This document shows positions 11,659 through 24,800 of a stretch of 64,000 nucleotides of DNA, piece by piece (within the stretch, counting starts at the first letter, position 1; each line of letters begins with the position of its first letter). The position numbers and the translations under genes are program-made. Under the pieces are notes generated by a model. The model saw only the letters and a list, made by a program, of their open reading frames with translations. It was not told the DNA's origin and made no database searches. This DNA is from Lingula anatina (taxonomy: Eukaryota; Brachiopoda; Lingulata; Lingulida; Lingulidae): assembly GCF_001039355.2 (NCBI RefSeq), contig NW_019773520.1:1-64000 (forward strand). Reading direction: 5' to 3'.

Positions 11659-14600
11659 ATGCTGGAAAGGACATTTGATAAGATTAACATCAAGCCGCTG
11701 GCATTCCCGTTTCGGGTATCTGCTTCAAGGTGAGTGGAATGGAGTCGGCAAGCATGGGTCGGGGGTTGTGCCCTTAGCATTGATTGTGTTAGAAATATCC
11801 AAAGATATTTGTAGAGAATCAGACCTGAAGATTTTAAAGCCACTGAACGTAAATTCGGTTGCTGTCGTGGAAAAAAAAGACCAACTGGGAAATTAAAAGA
11901 CTGACCGTAATGATGACATGCAAGCTCTCAAGTCTAATCGGAAAAGGTTTGAATCATTTTTTTAAATTCCTTATACCCGCTGAATGAGTTTTCTTTTATT
12001 TTGTAAAAAAATGGAATGCCATTCTTGGAACAAAATTATATTGCATGAAAAAAATAAATACCATGTACCCTCCGTAAAATTGAGTAGTTTTCGAGTAAAA
12101 TTAAGAAACGGTGCATTAAACATTGTGCTACCCTTGGCTCTGCCTTTCTACTTATTTAAGGAACATTCATTCAAGTTTCTTTATACGCCCAAACCAAGAT
12201 ACGTCTTACGACACATCGTCTGGAATTTTAGTTTGTGTTCTAGCTGTGGAAACATTAAATAGAATGAGCTGGCCTGAGAGAACTGGCCAGCGAAATAGTT
12301 TTTTTAAGTCCAAAAGTTTTCATTGAATACTTAATGGTTATAATGGGATCGTAGATTTAATTATGGCAGTCAACAATGACATTACCAATGCAGACTGCAT
12401 TTACCGCTGTTTGCAGATGTGCAGTCAGGTTCTTAATTTTTTACAACAGACTCTGAGGTTACCACCCGGAAAGCGGCTTCATTAATATGTACAGTCGGTT
12501 AAACTGCCGTCTTTCTATTTTATTTTTGCCGTCTTGTATCGGAAAATCAATTCCCAGTTTCCTACTTCTGTCTTGATTTGTTGAAAATCTGGTAAAGAAA
12601 ACAGCCTGTATGTTTTGTTTGACAGTCAGAACACAGTGGCATAGCACGCACAAAAAATCAATTCCCTAATCGGGCATAAGGATTTGGGTACTATCAGACA
12701 CTATGACAATTAATCATATATCGAATTTTATAAGATTTGACTGTTAGCAATACAGGTTCAAAAGGTCTCGTTGGTAAGCTACTTACTTCAAGAGGAAATA
12801 GACTTAAAAAATCGAAAATTTTCGGCATGCGGGAGGTGGATTTGCTGTGTTCTTTCATTCGTTTTGGTTCGTACTCTCGTCTTGATCTCTCTCTCTTTGT
12901 CACACACACACACACACACATTCACAATAATGATAACAAACTAACACTGAAAAGAAACTTTTAAACCATGTCTACAGCTAAAGGGAAATAATTACACAAA
13001 ATACATATTTGTAGATAAACAAAATTGTATGCGCAGAGAAAAAGAAACGCGTTTATAACAAACAAGACGCGATCAGAACGTAAACTTGATGTAGAGGCGT
13101 AAAAGAATATGTTGTCATGCCCATTGGGCATCTTTATAAATTTTTAGTTAGCATGTTTGGTCAACGTCACGGGCGCCGAGTTGCCATCGACTAGTTGTCA
13201 ACTGATGGATCGTTGAGAAAAACGTGATGAAATCATTGAGGCAGGCAAGCGGAGAAAACTTGTTCCAGAGATATATAAGTAGATTTTACCTGTCACTAAA
13301 TCAATGATGAATAGCAAAAAGTATGTAAAACGCTGTATGACCGGGAGCTGGCATCTTTGGTCCAAACTTTGTAGGTGAGATACGTTGCAGGACATGAAAT
13401 ATGTCACAAAAGAGAGCTGGTTTCCATTTCCAATTTTTTTATGTTTTATTGATATGTATAATTATGTCCCCAAAAGGCTTATATAGAAAGCTTTTGGTCA
13501 ACTGCAAGTGTGCCTTGCGTCCCTTTAGTCAGGAAAATGACAATGAGAGTTGGCTGATGACCATTTTACGTTCGTCTACGAGTCAATTTGTTTATTCCTA
13601 ATTTTATTTACATGACGTTTAAAACATAGTTTCACCGATTCCATTTTAAATCTGCCAACAGTGTATCTAAATGACTCTTAGTCCTTATAGTTATACCAGA
13701 AGTGAACTCCTGCAGAATGAGGAAAGGAAAAATGGAAACAAAATAACCAATATCGATTTCCGTATTTCAGCAGCGACTTTTTCCCTTCTTCGTCCTGGTC
13801 GTCGAGCACCCGAGACACATATCTGCTGGATTATGTCCCGGGACCCCCGCCACAATGCCCAGAGGTCCGCCCAGCGTCTCCCGCCAGGAATAGACCACAG
13901 GCGAAATACGTGAGGACGATAAGACGCATCCACGATCAGGTACTTAAGTTAGGGATATTTTCAACTGGCGTTCAAAGAAAAAAGAGGAGACTTTGAAGTA
14001 CATGAAATATGCATCTGTGGGTAATGGCCAGATGACGTCCTCTCTCTCTCTCTCTCTCTTAAGGTTGGTAATAGAGTTATTGCTGCATCCTGTTTGTTGT
14101 CATTTTCGATTTTTCCGACATAATTGCCATTATTGGTTGTTATAAATAGAAGGTTATGTTTTTGGTTGTTTATCTCTTTGCCTGTTAGCACGATTATGGA
14201 AAAAGCTGTGGGCGGATTTTGATGTAATTTTCATTAACTGTCAGGAGTGGACCAAATAAAAATCGATTATATCTTGGTGATGATCCATTAATTGATTAAT
14301 CAGTTAATTATAAAACCTGTTTGTCTGTGAGCAACATCATGACCACTTAAAGCCCTGTAAGGGAAGAGGGCCTTAAAACCCTTATATGGTCAATGTGTGA
14401 CCCCTCCTAACGTGGGTGATGGCCAACCACAAGGTGACAGAACTGAAAAAGGAGTTGTTACGAGAAGTGACCATGGCTGAACAGTAATACCTCCTATACG
14501 TTATTGTTGAGAGGCAGACTCAGAACTGATCAGGTTGTTATTAACAGATGTGACAGCGCAGCGATATCTACTACACTACGTTATACCAAGGACAATTTAC

Positions 14601-16366
14601 TGATCAAGAGAATGCGATATTTTCTTTTTGTTTTATAGCGGCCAGTTCTGTCCGCCCTAAGGATAAGTTCTCAATTTTTCCGAAACATTTCATGAGGGTA
14701 CCCTCTACCAGGGCGAGTGATAGATTTTTTTACAGATATTCACAGATATGTCTCTAGCTAGATAGATAGTCATTTACAGCTGAACTTAGTTTAGCTAGAC
14801 CATCTACCTAGCTAGAGACATATCTGTGAATATCTGTAAAAAATCTATCACTCACCCTGGTAGAGGGTATCATGAGGGTATCTACGGCACTATATAGGTG
14901 CATCCTTTCGTTAGGTGGTAGTTTTACGAACTCGTCGAGGGCTTCGAGTGAATTGATCATAATTTCATCCATAGATTTCTATGACTTCCCATCCCTCGCT
15001 CTCAGCAACTCAACATAATTTTACGTAAGATGAATTGAAGTTAGTACTTCCATCATAGGATTGAAAACGGGTGGGCGACTTGGGGCAGGGAATGTGACTC
15101 GTTATATATGGGAAATGACCTACCTCTTGTATGTGGCAGTCGGTTTTCGTTAGTATTCAGGAGAGTATCCCTTTGCCGCGAACTCTGCATGGGAGTGAAT
15201 CTGGGTAGATTCTATATCGCCACGGAACTGTCGCTGTGGCCCTCTCGGATCTGTATCACAATTTTGATGTCCATAACGTTACGCTGGCGCAGTTGGAACA
15301 CTGATAGCTGGTCGCCTTGGTTCTGCTGTAAAATCAGCATTTGGACTTGATAGCTCCGCTGGAATAGGAGTTGGCGACTCCGTTGAAGTATTGAAGCCAG
15401 GGGGATATCGGCATCATGTGAATCATTTATCTCGATGTGTCCAGGCTGAGCATTATTCAAGGGTAAAGCGGAATTTTTCAATAAGGATGGCTTATCATGT
15501 CTCATATATGAGATAAATTCTGTGTGAAACTTCTGTAATGCCTCTTTCATTTTATACGTTTTCCAACAGTTCCTTCAAATTTTGAGTTTAACTTCTCTAA
15601 TTTCATTTTCCATTTGTATAATCCGTGTTTCATCACAACCACTGTCACACACATTTGAGCACAGAGGCTCCACGTTTTCTAAAATCATAAAATTTTCATT
15701 CACTGTGATAAGTTTCTGACCATCCTTGTCGCCCTTGTTGTGAGTTCTAGTTTATTACGTTCAAGATTACCGCTCCAAGTCACATGATACCAGGTGTCAT
15801 GTCACACATGGTGTGCCGCATAAACAATACATAGACCAATACACTACATATGTTATGGAGGAATTTTGATGAAATCTTTCAGGATAGGTCAGAAATGGAC
15901 TTGATTTGGTGATTAATAAATTAATAATGAGAATTCAACTAATTAATTAGTGAATAAAAAAATAATAACAATGTGGAATTGGTTACTTAATTTGATTGAT
16001 TCTCTAATTAAGCAATGATTAATAATAATTGGAGCTGCCTTGCAGGAGGTCTGCGCTCTCCGAGTACTTTTATTGTTAGCATCATTATTTTTTAACCATC
16101 ATTATCATTTCCTTCTGAAACGAATATAGGGTTGACAGTTAATATAATTCCCCATTACAGTTATTACTAATCATATATATTTCCAGCCAGTTTGTACAGT
16201 GCTGCCGGACAATGAAGACAAAGTACAAACGACCCAGACGCCTGTACAGAAGTCTATTACGAGGACGTCCTACCCCGAGAAACATGCAGAACGAAGACAT
16301 CTTTGTTTCCCCAAGTTGAACCGAGCTGATCACTGCATATGTAAGTGCTGAAACATGGAACATAGC

Positions 16367-16417
<51 letters not shown>

Positions 16418-18190
16418 GGCAGAGTGACAGACAAACAGTGGCAGATGGATAGACATTTGAACAAACATAACGAAGGTGTAAATAAACAAATGCGCAAACT
16501 AATGCATTGTCAAAATAGTATCATCATTTTACGTGGCAGTCTTAATAGCAAGTTCGTTTAGCGAAAAAGTACTAGAGAATAAAACTGACAACCCTGAAAA
16601 TGCCGTACTTTGGATTGTATGTATAAAAAATAAAAAATCTTGCTGTTTTTCAATTCAAAGATAAGCGGAGTTATATTTTCTAATATGTTGAATTTCATTC
16701 CAGTGCCCATGCTTCCAGAGCCATGCGCGAATCCCGAGGCCATCATCCCCGCGCGTACTAAGTTCAACCCAACAGTAAGCAGAGTTTTTTTAATCTATTT
16801 TTACTCTAGTATGATTTTTTCTAAATGTGTGAAGAATTGTTAAGGTTAGCATTTCCCTTCAGAATGAGACATCTGTGAAGTTCTAAAATGCGTTGTTGGT
16901 TTTGTTTCATTAATAATTATTGAATTTAAGATTATAAACTTATTAAATACGTAATTCTTTCCCAAAAAGTTCTTGGCGTAAAAGGCCAATTAAAGTTGTT
17001 CGTATTTTATCATATTCAGAGTAGGCTATAGATAAAATTCACAGCAAGAATGTATATATTCTTGCTACAATATTATTTACTTTGCCGTAGAGTGAAACAA
17101 ATTAGTAAAAAACAGTATCTGATTGCAGCTTTGGCTGTACTTAAATTATAATTTCCCCTCACATTTTCTGTTGGTGTTTAAAAAATAATGCTTAATGGTA
17201 AATATGCTTTGAGCATGATCATATTTTTTATAACGTGTAATTATTTCCAGACCACCACGCTCTGTACAGGCAGTCCATACAGATATCTCACTCGGAAGAG
17301 GCGCGGCTTTCCAGCACCGCGAGGTACGTAAAAAAATTAAATTCTACGATTCTTTTCGTTATTCACTAATGAAATACCACCAAGTACATGTCATTTTGAA
17401 ATAGAAAACAGGTTTGCTATTCACTTAAAATTGTATGAAAAACGTGTTTGGGCAAAATATTTTCAATGAATAAGTAAATTTGACTTGGGGCATTTAAGAT
17501 AAGAAGCAAACGTGCTACCGAAAAACATTTCATGCACTATTTCGCGTTTAAGTTACGACGTAATTCGTAAAACATACCATTTTTAAGCACACTTTCATTA
17601 CGTTTTAAATGTTTTCTCAATATCTTATAACATAACGGGGGATATCACGGATAATGAAGTTCTGCAATTTTGTTATATCATAAATGACTGTGTGATTATT
17701 TCAACAACTAGATAAAGGTGTGTTCTACGGCCAAGCGTGTCTCCCGAACTGTCGCTATGAGGTCCCGGACCACGAGAGCATTTCCAGTTTATGCGGTCTA
17801 CCATTCTCTAGAAGAAGAGAGTGTGCAGGTAACCTTAACTCTCTCTTTATGTCTTTCTTTAGAAACTGAAATCAGAAATATATCGATAAAACAAACGCAC
17901 AACTTATCGCCTTTCAAACACGCACAGCCATTGTATCCTCAACAACTGCGCGCATTTTGAAAGGAGTAAAACCCGAAAGCCTCCACATACACGATAAATC
18001 GATATTGTATATGTGATTAGTGATTCAATGTTTTAAATGTACAATGACATTTACCTATTTACCTTTTATAGTCCCAACGGGCAAGATGGTGTTGAAGGAT
18101 TTCGATGGTGGGGCCCCTGCACCCGTGGAGATTTCTCACCAGTTCCAGACCAAGTACACCAACCTATTACGCTCAAATACCATCACTTGA
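11659..18190 (+). CDS. Unrecognised 257-residue protein, Cys- and Pro-rich, seven exons
   Basis: Exons: 11659-11729, 13771-13939, 16187-16340, 16704-16774, 17251-17323, 17712-17828, 18072-18190 (TGA). All junctions are GT-AG and in phase, and the total of 774 nt closes exactly. The start was chosen because the ATG exon ends in phase 2, exactly as the exon at 13771 needs. There is no signal peptide or membrane segment, so an intracellular protein is likely. It has about ten cysteines spread along it, Pro/Ser-rich parts (YVPGPPPQCPE near residues 45-55), basic patches and no catalytic motif I recognise. The style, a small basic repeat-poor protein in many short exons, resembles axonemal microtubule-associated proteins, but that is only a guess. 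Its 3' end converges on PLAA. Confidence 0.72.
14039..14060 (+). repeat. CT microsatellite
   Basis: About ten CT units in intron 2 of the unrecognised gene. Confidence 0.9.
14218..14340. repeat. Degenerate fragment of the CCTCCGCCAAGG repeat family
   Basis: The string ggcggattttgatgtaattt and following AT-rich text resemble, in reverse orientation, the unit seen cleanly at 57.0-57.75 kb (gatgaaatttt, taggtcag). Too diverged to place its ends. Confidence 0.35.
14690..14878. mobile_element. Fold-back MITE with 9-bp target duplication (Mutator-like)
   Basis: The element at 14699-14869 (171 bp) has inverted arms of about 70 bp starting TACCCTCTACCAGGG. Both flanks carry the same nonamer TCATGAGGG (14690-14698 and 14870-14878). 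A 9-bp target duplication with long terminal inverted repeats is typical of Mutator-like elements. It has no coding capacity, so it is non-autonomous. It lies in intron 2 of the unrecognised gene. Confidence 0.8.
15230..15770 (-). pseudogene. Broken coding-like relic, origin unknown
   Basis: On the minus strand three pieces of open frame look protein-like but lie in different frames. An upstream piece (about 15770-15600) contains NENFMILENVEPLCSNVCD and a charged helical end. A middle piece starts at an ATG at 15550 (MKEALQKFHTEFISYMRHDK). A Pro/Ser-rich end (TPIPAELSSPNADF) ends at a stop near 15280. Two frame changes and a stop interrupt it. It could be the first ORF of a retroelement or a dead host gene. 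I do not recognise the family. Confidence 0.35.
15862..16065 (-). repeat. Copy of the CCTCCGCCAAGG repeat family
   Basis: Read on the minus strand it begins AGTACTCGGAGAGCGCAGAC and ends with the gatgaaatttt-type unit, as in the element starting near 57250. Internal sequence is AT-rich and diverged. It lies in intron 2 of the unrecognised gene. Confidence 0.55.
16366..16415 (+). repeat. AAT trinucleotide microsatellite
   Basis: About 16 uninterrupted AAT units in the intron after 16340. They create long poly-Ile/poly-Tyr open frames that are not genes. Confidence 0.95.
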
Positions 18191-18255
18191 TACGGAAGGT
18201 GCTTCAAAAATATTTGCTCAAGCCTTTTTTTATTATTCAATGAGATAAAATCAGA

Positions 18256-18261
18256 TTTATT
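18256..18261 (-). terminator. Candidate PLAA polyadenylation signal
   Basis: TTTATT on the plus strand is AATAAA for PLAA, about 600 bases past its stop codon. The upstream gene's TGA is at 18188-18190, so the two transcripts converge and probably overlap or abut at their 3' ends. Confidence 0.45.
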
Positions 18262-18857
18262 TTAAAAAAGATCGACGTGAGATAGACATGACACTTAATT
18301 TGAATTTTACCGAGCAGGAGCTATGTTCATGGAAACTGATTACTCCACAGTCGTTGACGCAACTGGCATTGCTCGGGCCTGTCAGTAAAAAATGCTTACC
18401 AAATGGACTCAAAGCATCCACAACTTTGTCATAGATTTAAAGTGAGAGGATTTTATGTCAATATTTGCACAACTTGAAATGTCATTAAACAACTAACATT
18501 TTTGGCAAATTATGCCCTGTACTGGATTCCACTTTAAACCTCAAAAAGTCCAGTAATTATCTAATAGATGCAAATATTTAGAGAATTTATTTCAGAAAAT
18601 TTTGTCATTAACTTTGGCAAGATGGTACAAATGCACATGCAGATACTTTTGGTCATATGCACAAAACAAAGTGTAACAATACATCTTACCATTTTAAGTT
18701 TACTTCATTCAATAAATACTATTCTAGCTACATTCTTGAAGTCCTTTTTCATTGAAGTAGGAAAATTGCATTTCATTAATGAGGCCATCAGCATAAAAGC
18801 AAAGTACAGAGAAAAAACATTCTTAATGGTACATTTTCTGGTCACTGGCATTTTGGA

Positions 18858-21800
18858 CTACTGCAAAGCATTCCATACCAAGGAAGCACAATCACCCACT
18901 TTGCCTCTTTTGTGTGTCAATTTTTTGGCAAACTGACCAAGGTCTAGGGACTTTGCCAGAGCTTTGCTATTGGGGTCCTGAGACACTAAAGTTCCTAGAC
19001 AAACCAGAAGTCTGAATTGTGACTCTTCATCCTTGACACTTTCTGCAACGTCAGCAGCCGTAGATAAAACCATCGCCTTTGCCTCCACATCTTCAGTAGG
19101 ATGGAGACTGATAGCAAAATTGAGTAAAACAGAACTGAGTGCTATGTGTACATTTTTGTTACTGGTCTTCTGGCATATCCCCAACAATTTCCCAATTTTC
19201 TCTCTGTTCAAGTTCATGAGCTTTTCCCCTGGTTTGTTTTTAAAGGCATTGCATATGACGCGTAGAACTAGCATCTGGTTGGCTGCGGGTGCTTCGTCTC
19301 CACCCCCTAGCACTAGCAAGTGGTTCAAGAACTGTGGCCCATCCTTCTGGTTACAGAAATGCTGGTTCACTTCTTCTGACCTGATGGCCAAGCGCAGCAC
19401 ATCTAAGGCAGGAAACACATTGCCTGAAAGATATAAAAATTTAAAGATTTATAATGTACTTTTTTGTCCTAAATCAGCAGTATGCTGACATTCTGTTAAA
19501 ACTAGACAGCAAAGTTTGCAAAAATATGGAGATAAAAAAATACAGGAAATGCAGGCAACTCCACATTTCTTGTACACTTCACCAACTACAAATTTCTGTC
19601 AATCTGAAATAAGAATCAATCCACTGTGCTATAGAAGATATAAACACCAAAAATTAGGTCATGGGCAACGGGATAAAGAGACAAAAAAAAAATCTCAACA
19701 GATTACCTAAACTTTACAACTGGACCTGTATCTTTACTAAACTGAATTATATTTAAGTCTCAACATAAAAAACACACAACATTTTACAGAATGTTACAAA
19801 GATTTTCCACTGACCTGATGGCCAATGTAACAGCTGCCAGAGGAGCTCCAACTGAGCAGCAGTCGGGGAGCCAGACTCCAGAAACACTGACAGCTGGGCT
19901 AGACTGGATTCTTCAACTGCATGTTCTGAACTTAGGCTACTATTAAATTCCTTTAGCTTGCCTAGGGATAAAAGATGTCACAAAAATTATCTTTTTTCGT
20001 TTGATTAAATGATATCAAAATTAACATTCATTGCAAAAAAAAAATACACAGTATAATAAAAAATAATAATTTCATGTGTTTTCTAAACAGGTAATCAAAT
20101 GAGATAAGGACTATTTGTTTCATGACGGTCATTTTATTTACTCAATATATGGTGTGTATACTTTACCAAATTAGGTTTTATATTTTTACATTTAAAAAAA
20201 TCTATATGTGTACTGTATAATCTGTTCAATGAAAACAATTCCCATCATACTCACTCATTATGGCCTGTGTGTTTGCCTGGTCAAAGGAAAGGAATGCTGT
20301 TTTCGGGAAGTACTGGTTGTCCAGGCTATTGCCCATGTCTCCTCCTGCCACACTGGACGTCTGACCATTTGATGGACGGTAGCTACCAGCACCAGTGAAG
20401 GGATCAGAGCCTGACTGAGGTGCAGGGCCCTGTGGCTGTGAGGCTCCAGGCACATAGCGTCCACCACCAGTGAAAGGATCTGAACTCACACCTGTGCTGC
20501 CCTCTGCTGTGCCAGGGACATACCGACCTCCACCTAAAATAATGAAAAAAAGTACTCAGCAAATCAGAAGGGTTGAGACTCTTAAAATGTCTAAGAACGT
20601 CTGACACAATTTAAGGTCATTTTGAAATTGAAAGGTCCTAGTAAATTAATAGTTTTTTACATGGTCCCTGGAATTGAACTTGAAGACAGGTCTTGGGAAC
20701 TTCATGTAAAAATAAGTGACATTAAAATATAAAAGTGTGTTGCATATCTAGGGACTGCTATTGCATTTTCAACACCTTTTTCACTGCACTAAATCTTTTT
20801 CACACTATCCAGTGAGTTTAAGAGAAAGTAGAACAGTACTTCTTTTCACTCTTTTAATTCATGATTATCTTACTTAAGTCTCGAGTCATAGCATGTTTAA
20901 AACTCATTCTTTTGGCAAAAATCCAATACTGACCTGTGAATGGGTCGCTGTAAGAGCCTGCCGACTGCTGGCTAAATGTCACGGACTTGGTGTTCTCAAT
21001 AATAAATCCTGCCACTTGATCCAAAAAAGCTTGGCTGAGGTTGTTTTTATGGATAAAATTCTGGGCAGCAAACCAGGGGTCCTCCGTGACATTATATGGA
21101 AGTTTTAGTGGTGGTTTTCCTTCCTCTACATCCACAACAAATACATAGTCATATTCCTGAAATACAATTTTATACATAGTACCATGACATGTAAAGTAAC
21201 AATATTGCAACTCTTACTGCTAATAATACCAAATATTAAAGTCATAATAACTCTTCGTTTTGGCCAAAAATTGGATTTTCTTGGAAAAAATAAAAGCCAT
21301 CTTTCTATAATAAAGTCCATATGCTAAAAGCTGGCAAGAAAGCGAATGGAACTTTACCACTTTATCATATATACCCCTGGCCCCCGTTTCACAAAAAAAC
21401 TTAAGTCGGTTTCCCTGACTAAGAGCTTGGTTACCAACTTAATTAAGTCGTTACGTCACTAAGTCCCGTTTCACAAAGAATCTAAAAGGTCGCTTACGTC
21501 GTTTTTTTCTTAGCTGCTAGTCGACAATGTTTAGCCTCCTCGGGAGGAGACTTAAGTCGGCAAGCTCAACTAAAACTCGGTAAATGAGAGCATAAACAAC
21601 AAAAATTTGGAAAGAACATACCTCCTTCAAGAAATAGTGTTATAATATCCTTAAATAGCACTGACATTTATGGAATATTGAAATAAAAAAATAAAATGCC
21701 ACTTCACCCAGTCGATCGCGTGTTTGTTTATGTTTTTGACCGCTAGACGTCCGTCAGCAGTGTTCCACGACAAGCTAATGTTTAACTGTTACTTTGAAGA

Positions 21801-24800
21801 TGTATCGAAGTTAAACTAATCAATAAAGTTCAAAAACAAACTTTGTTTGTGTTTTGGCTGATTTTTATTGTTGATAAACGATCGTTCTCGGCTGAAAGAG
21901 GCCATAAAACGTCATGTCTTGTGAAACTTTTGAAATTTTACACCTCCTTTTCTTGAAGAGTTTCTCGTGCGCGTCGACTACGGTAAGCACGCCAAGCTGC
22001 GACTTTAGATTCTTTGTGAAACACTCCTAGTCGACTGCAGCGTAGTCGACTTAGCTAGGCCATTCAGCTCGAGCTAGTCAACTACGGATTTAAGATTCTT
22101 TGTGAAACGGGGGCCTGAACTTTTACAACAAATATTCAATTTTGTGTTTAATGGAGTAGAAAACTTTATTTAAATTTCAAAACCATTGTGCCTTGAAGGA
22201 CACATGCCTTACCTTTCCTTCATACAATGTCTTGCCGGATGTCTCCTGTGATCCCCCTGAGGCTCCCACCACATCACCCACCTTGACCCACTTACTTTCT
22301 GCCATACTCCACTGGTACACCATTGCCCTGGGTCCCTCCCTAACCAGCTTGGTCTGGCCCTCACGTGTACCTAATAGCAGTAAAAAAACAAGGGGACTCA
22401 GGGTACTTTTGTAAAGTTGTATTGCAAAACTCTATTGGCTTGAATCAGGACAATTTATGTTTCACCACAAATCTACTTAAATTCTCCATGAAAATAGATT
22501 CCATGATTTTTTATTTGAGTAAAGACTTGATATAAAATATATCCAAGACAATTTGCACACAAAATGCCAATACATAAACTGCTCAATTTACTATAACTTT
22601 GGTTATAAACTTCCTGCCATTTTTTGTGGGATGTAAAAGAGGGGAGGCAGATGGCATGGCTTTTGCACAGAATGAGATTGTCAAAGATGCCTTCCTGTCA
22701 TAATTTTATTTCAGAATGTATACCTGGTTCAATGAGAACTTCTTTTCCTGGAAGATCCTCTATTTTGACATCTCCAACTTGGGATGGTATACTTGAGGCA
22801 GCCACTTCTTCCTCAAATGCTTTCTGCGTTTCCTCGGCTGCAGTTCTAGCTGGGTCTTTAGTGAAGACTCTCACAACTCCATCACTGTAAGAAAGGAGAA
22901 AATATCATGAAGTGGGCTCAGCTGAACTACATCATGAAGCTTTGTTCCAAATAATAATAATAATAATAATAATAACAACAACAACAGTTATGAAAAATGA
23001 AGAAGGAAAAAATCTGTTAATTTTTTTAGCATATTTTAGTTGACTTAATTTTGAATATATGCCATTTCTTTAACATAAAGAAAAATATGAATACCTTGCC
23101 CCAGTTACAATGTCCCCATTCTGTAATGTACACACTGTCCATACTGAGGTAGCTGGATGTGTAATAGTCTGTGCACACTCCCCATCCTTCCAAATCCTTA
23201 GGGTACGGTCTTCTCCAGTGGTCACAAAATCTTGACCATTGGGCAGAGCTGCTATGCTGTAGACAAAGTTGGTGTGTCCAGAGTACGTGTGAACACACTC
23301 TCCTGTGATGAGCCATCTTCTCACGGTGGCATCATTGGAACACGACAGGAATTCAGTAGCAGATAAAACTGCCAGACCACGGACACAATCTGAATGACCT
23401 ACAATTTCAAAGAATTATTTTTTCTTACAATATTTAGGTATGGAGAATGAAAGTTAAAAGAACAGAAATGTCCTCCCCTAGTCCTGAATTAACCCCAATT
23501 TTTTATCATATCACACAGTCCAGCAAAAAAAGCAAGCTATCTTCTAGAAAGAGGAAGAATCTCATCCTCAGTCTTTCACAATACAGCACATATATACTGA
23601 TAATTATTGCGCAATTCAAAATGTTTACTCCATACCTTTAAAAGTATTTTCACACCTGGCTGCCCTCCACATCTTCACTGTCTTATCTGCTGACCCTGTC
23701 AACATCAGGCCCTGTTCTGGCATGATAGCCACTGCCCAGACTGCTTGCTCATGACCTGTAATATAAGGGGGATATATTAATCAATTAATCATAGCATAGC
23801 AGTCAACATCATAAATTATGTATAACTAGATTTCTAGACTCTATTGTCTTACAAAATGGCAAGCTCAGTTGTGTTCTTTAAACTGGGGTCCACAAGGAGA
23901 AGCTGGACTTGTTTTTTTTTTTTTGGTGTGTATGTGTGTTGTCACACATGGGTATCCACAAGTGGTAATAGGGGATATATGACACACATCATTAAAGCAA
24001 AATAAATTAAAGAATATGTCAAAGCATCATTTGGTGAATGAGTTAATGTTTTTAGTCATCCATAAGGATACATTCATCATGTAATGAAATACTACTCTAG
24101 TAAGTTTATCATGCAACAATTTTTTTTCAAAATATGATATCATAAGCTGAGTGGTGAGACACAGATGGAAATGCTGCTTTTAAATTCCTTAAAGTTTCGG
24201 GATTCCCATGCTGTTATACACACTCAACAGCTGTCAAGTTGGATTTCTTGATGACTATCTACTAAAAAGACTTGTTTACAGACCAGTGAATCTTAACAGA
24301 TCTTAAATAGGCAAAAAGGCACATTAAAGCAAAATTGTTAAAGTGACGCCACATTCAAATTAAGCTAAAATTAATTGAAAAAGACAAACTTGAAGTGATG
24401 TGATTGATTCGCTCCAGTAGATACCTTTAAGCGTCATGACACATTTCTTGTTGAGCCATACTTTGGCGGTATTATCCCAAGAACCACTGAGTAGAGTGCC
24501 AAACCTTCCTGCAGCTAATGCACAAACTGGAAGATAATACAGACACAATAAACAAAATTTTCCAAATTAATAATGATAACAATAGTAATAATAATAATGA
24601 TGATGATATAATCCACTGTTTAAAGGAAGAATGACAAGCAAGGATATACACAAATAATCAAGCTGGAGTTGACAAATGTTAAGCCAAGTGTCTGCATCTT
24701 GACAACTTGATGCCCTGTATTATATCTTCTATTAAATGAACTGTGGTGCTGGGAAACTCATACAAATAATGTAATGGTACATTTCTCACTAATAACTTAT

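Noticed and set aside
11648-11896. The 82-codon open frame starting at 11648
   Set aside because: It is in the wrong frame. The real first exon uses the ATG at 11659 and the donor after 11729.
16139-16561. Poly-Tyr and poly-Ile open frames
   Set aside because: Both are readings of the AAT microsatellite at 16366-16415.
18568-19488. Plus-strand open frames of 122 and 151 codons
   Set aside because: The second is antisense to the PLAA last exon and the first lies mostly in its 3' UTR; neither has splice or family support.
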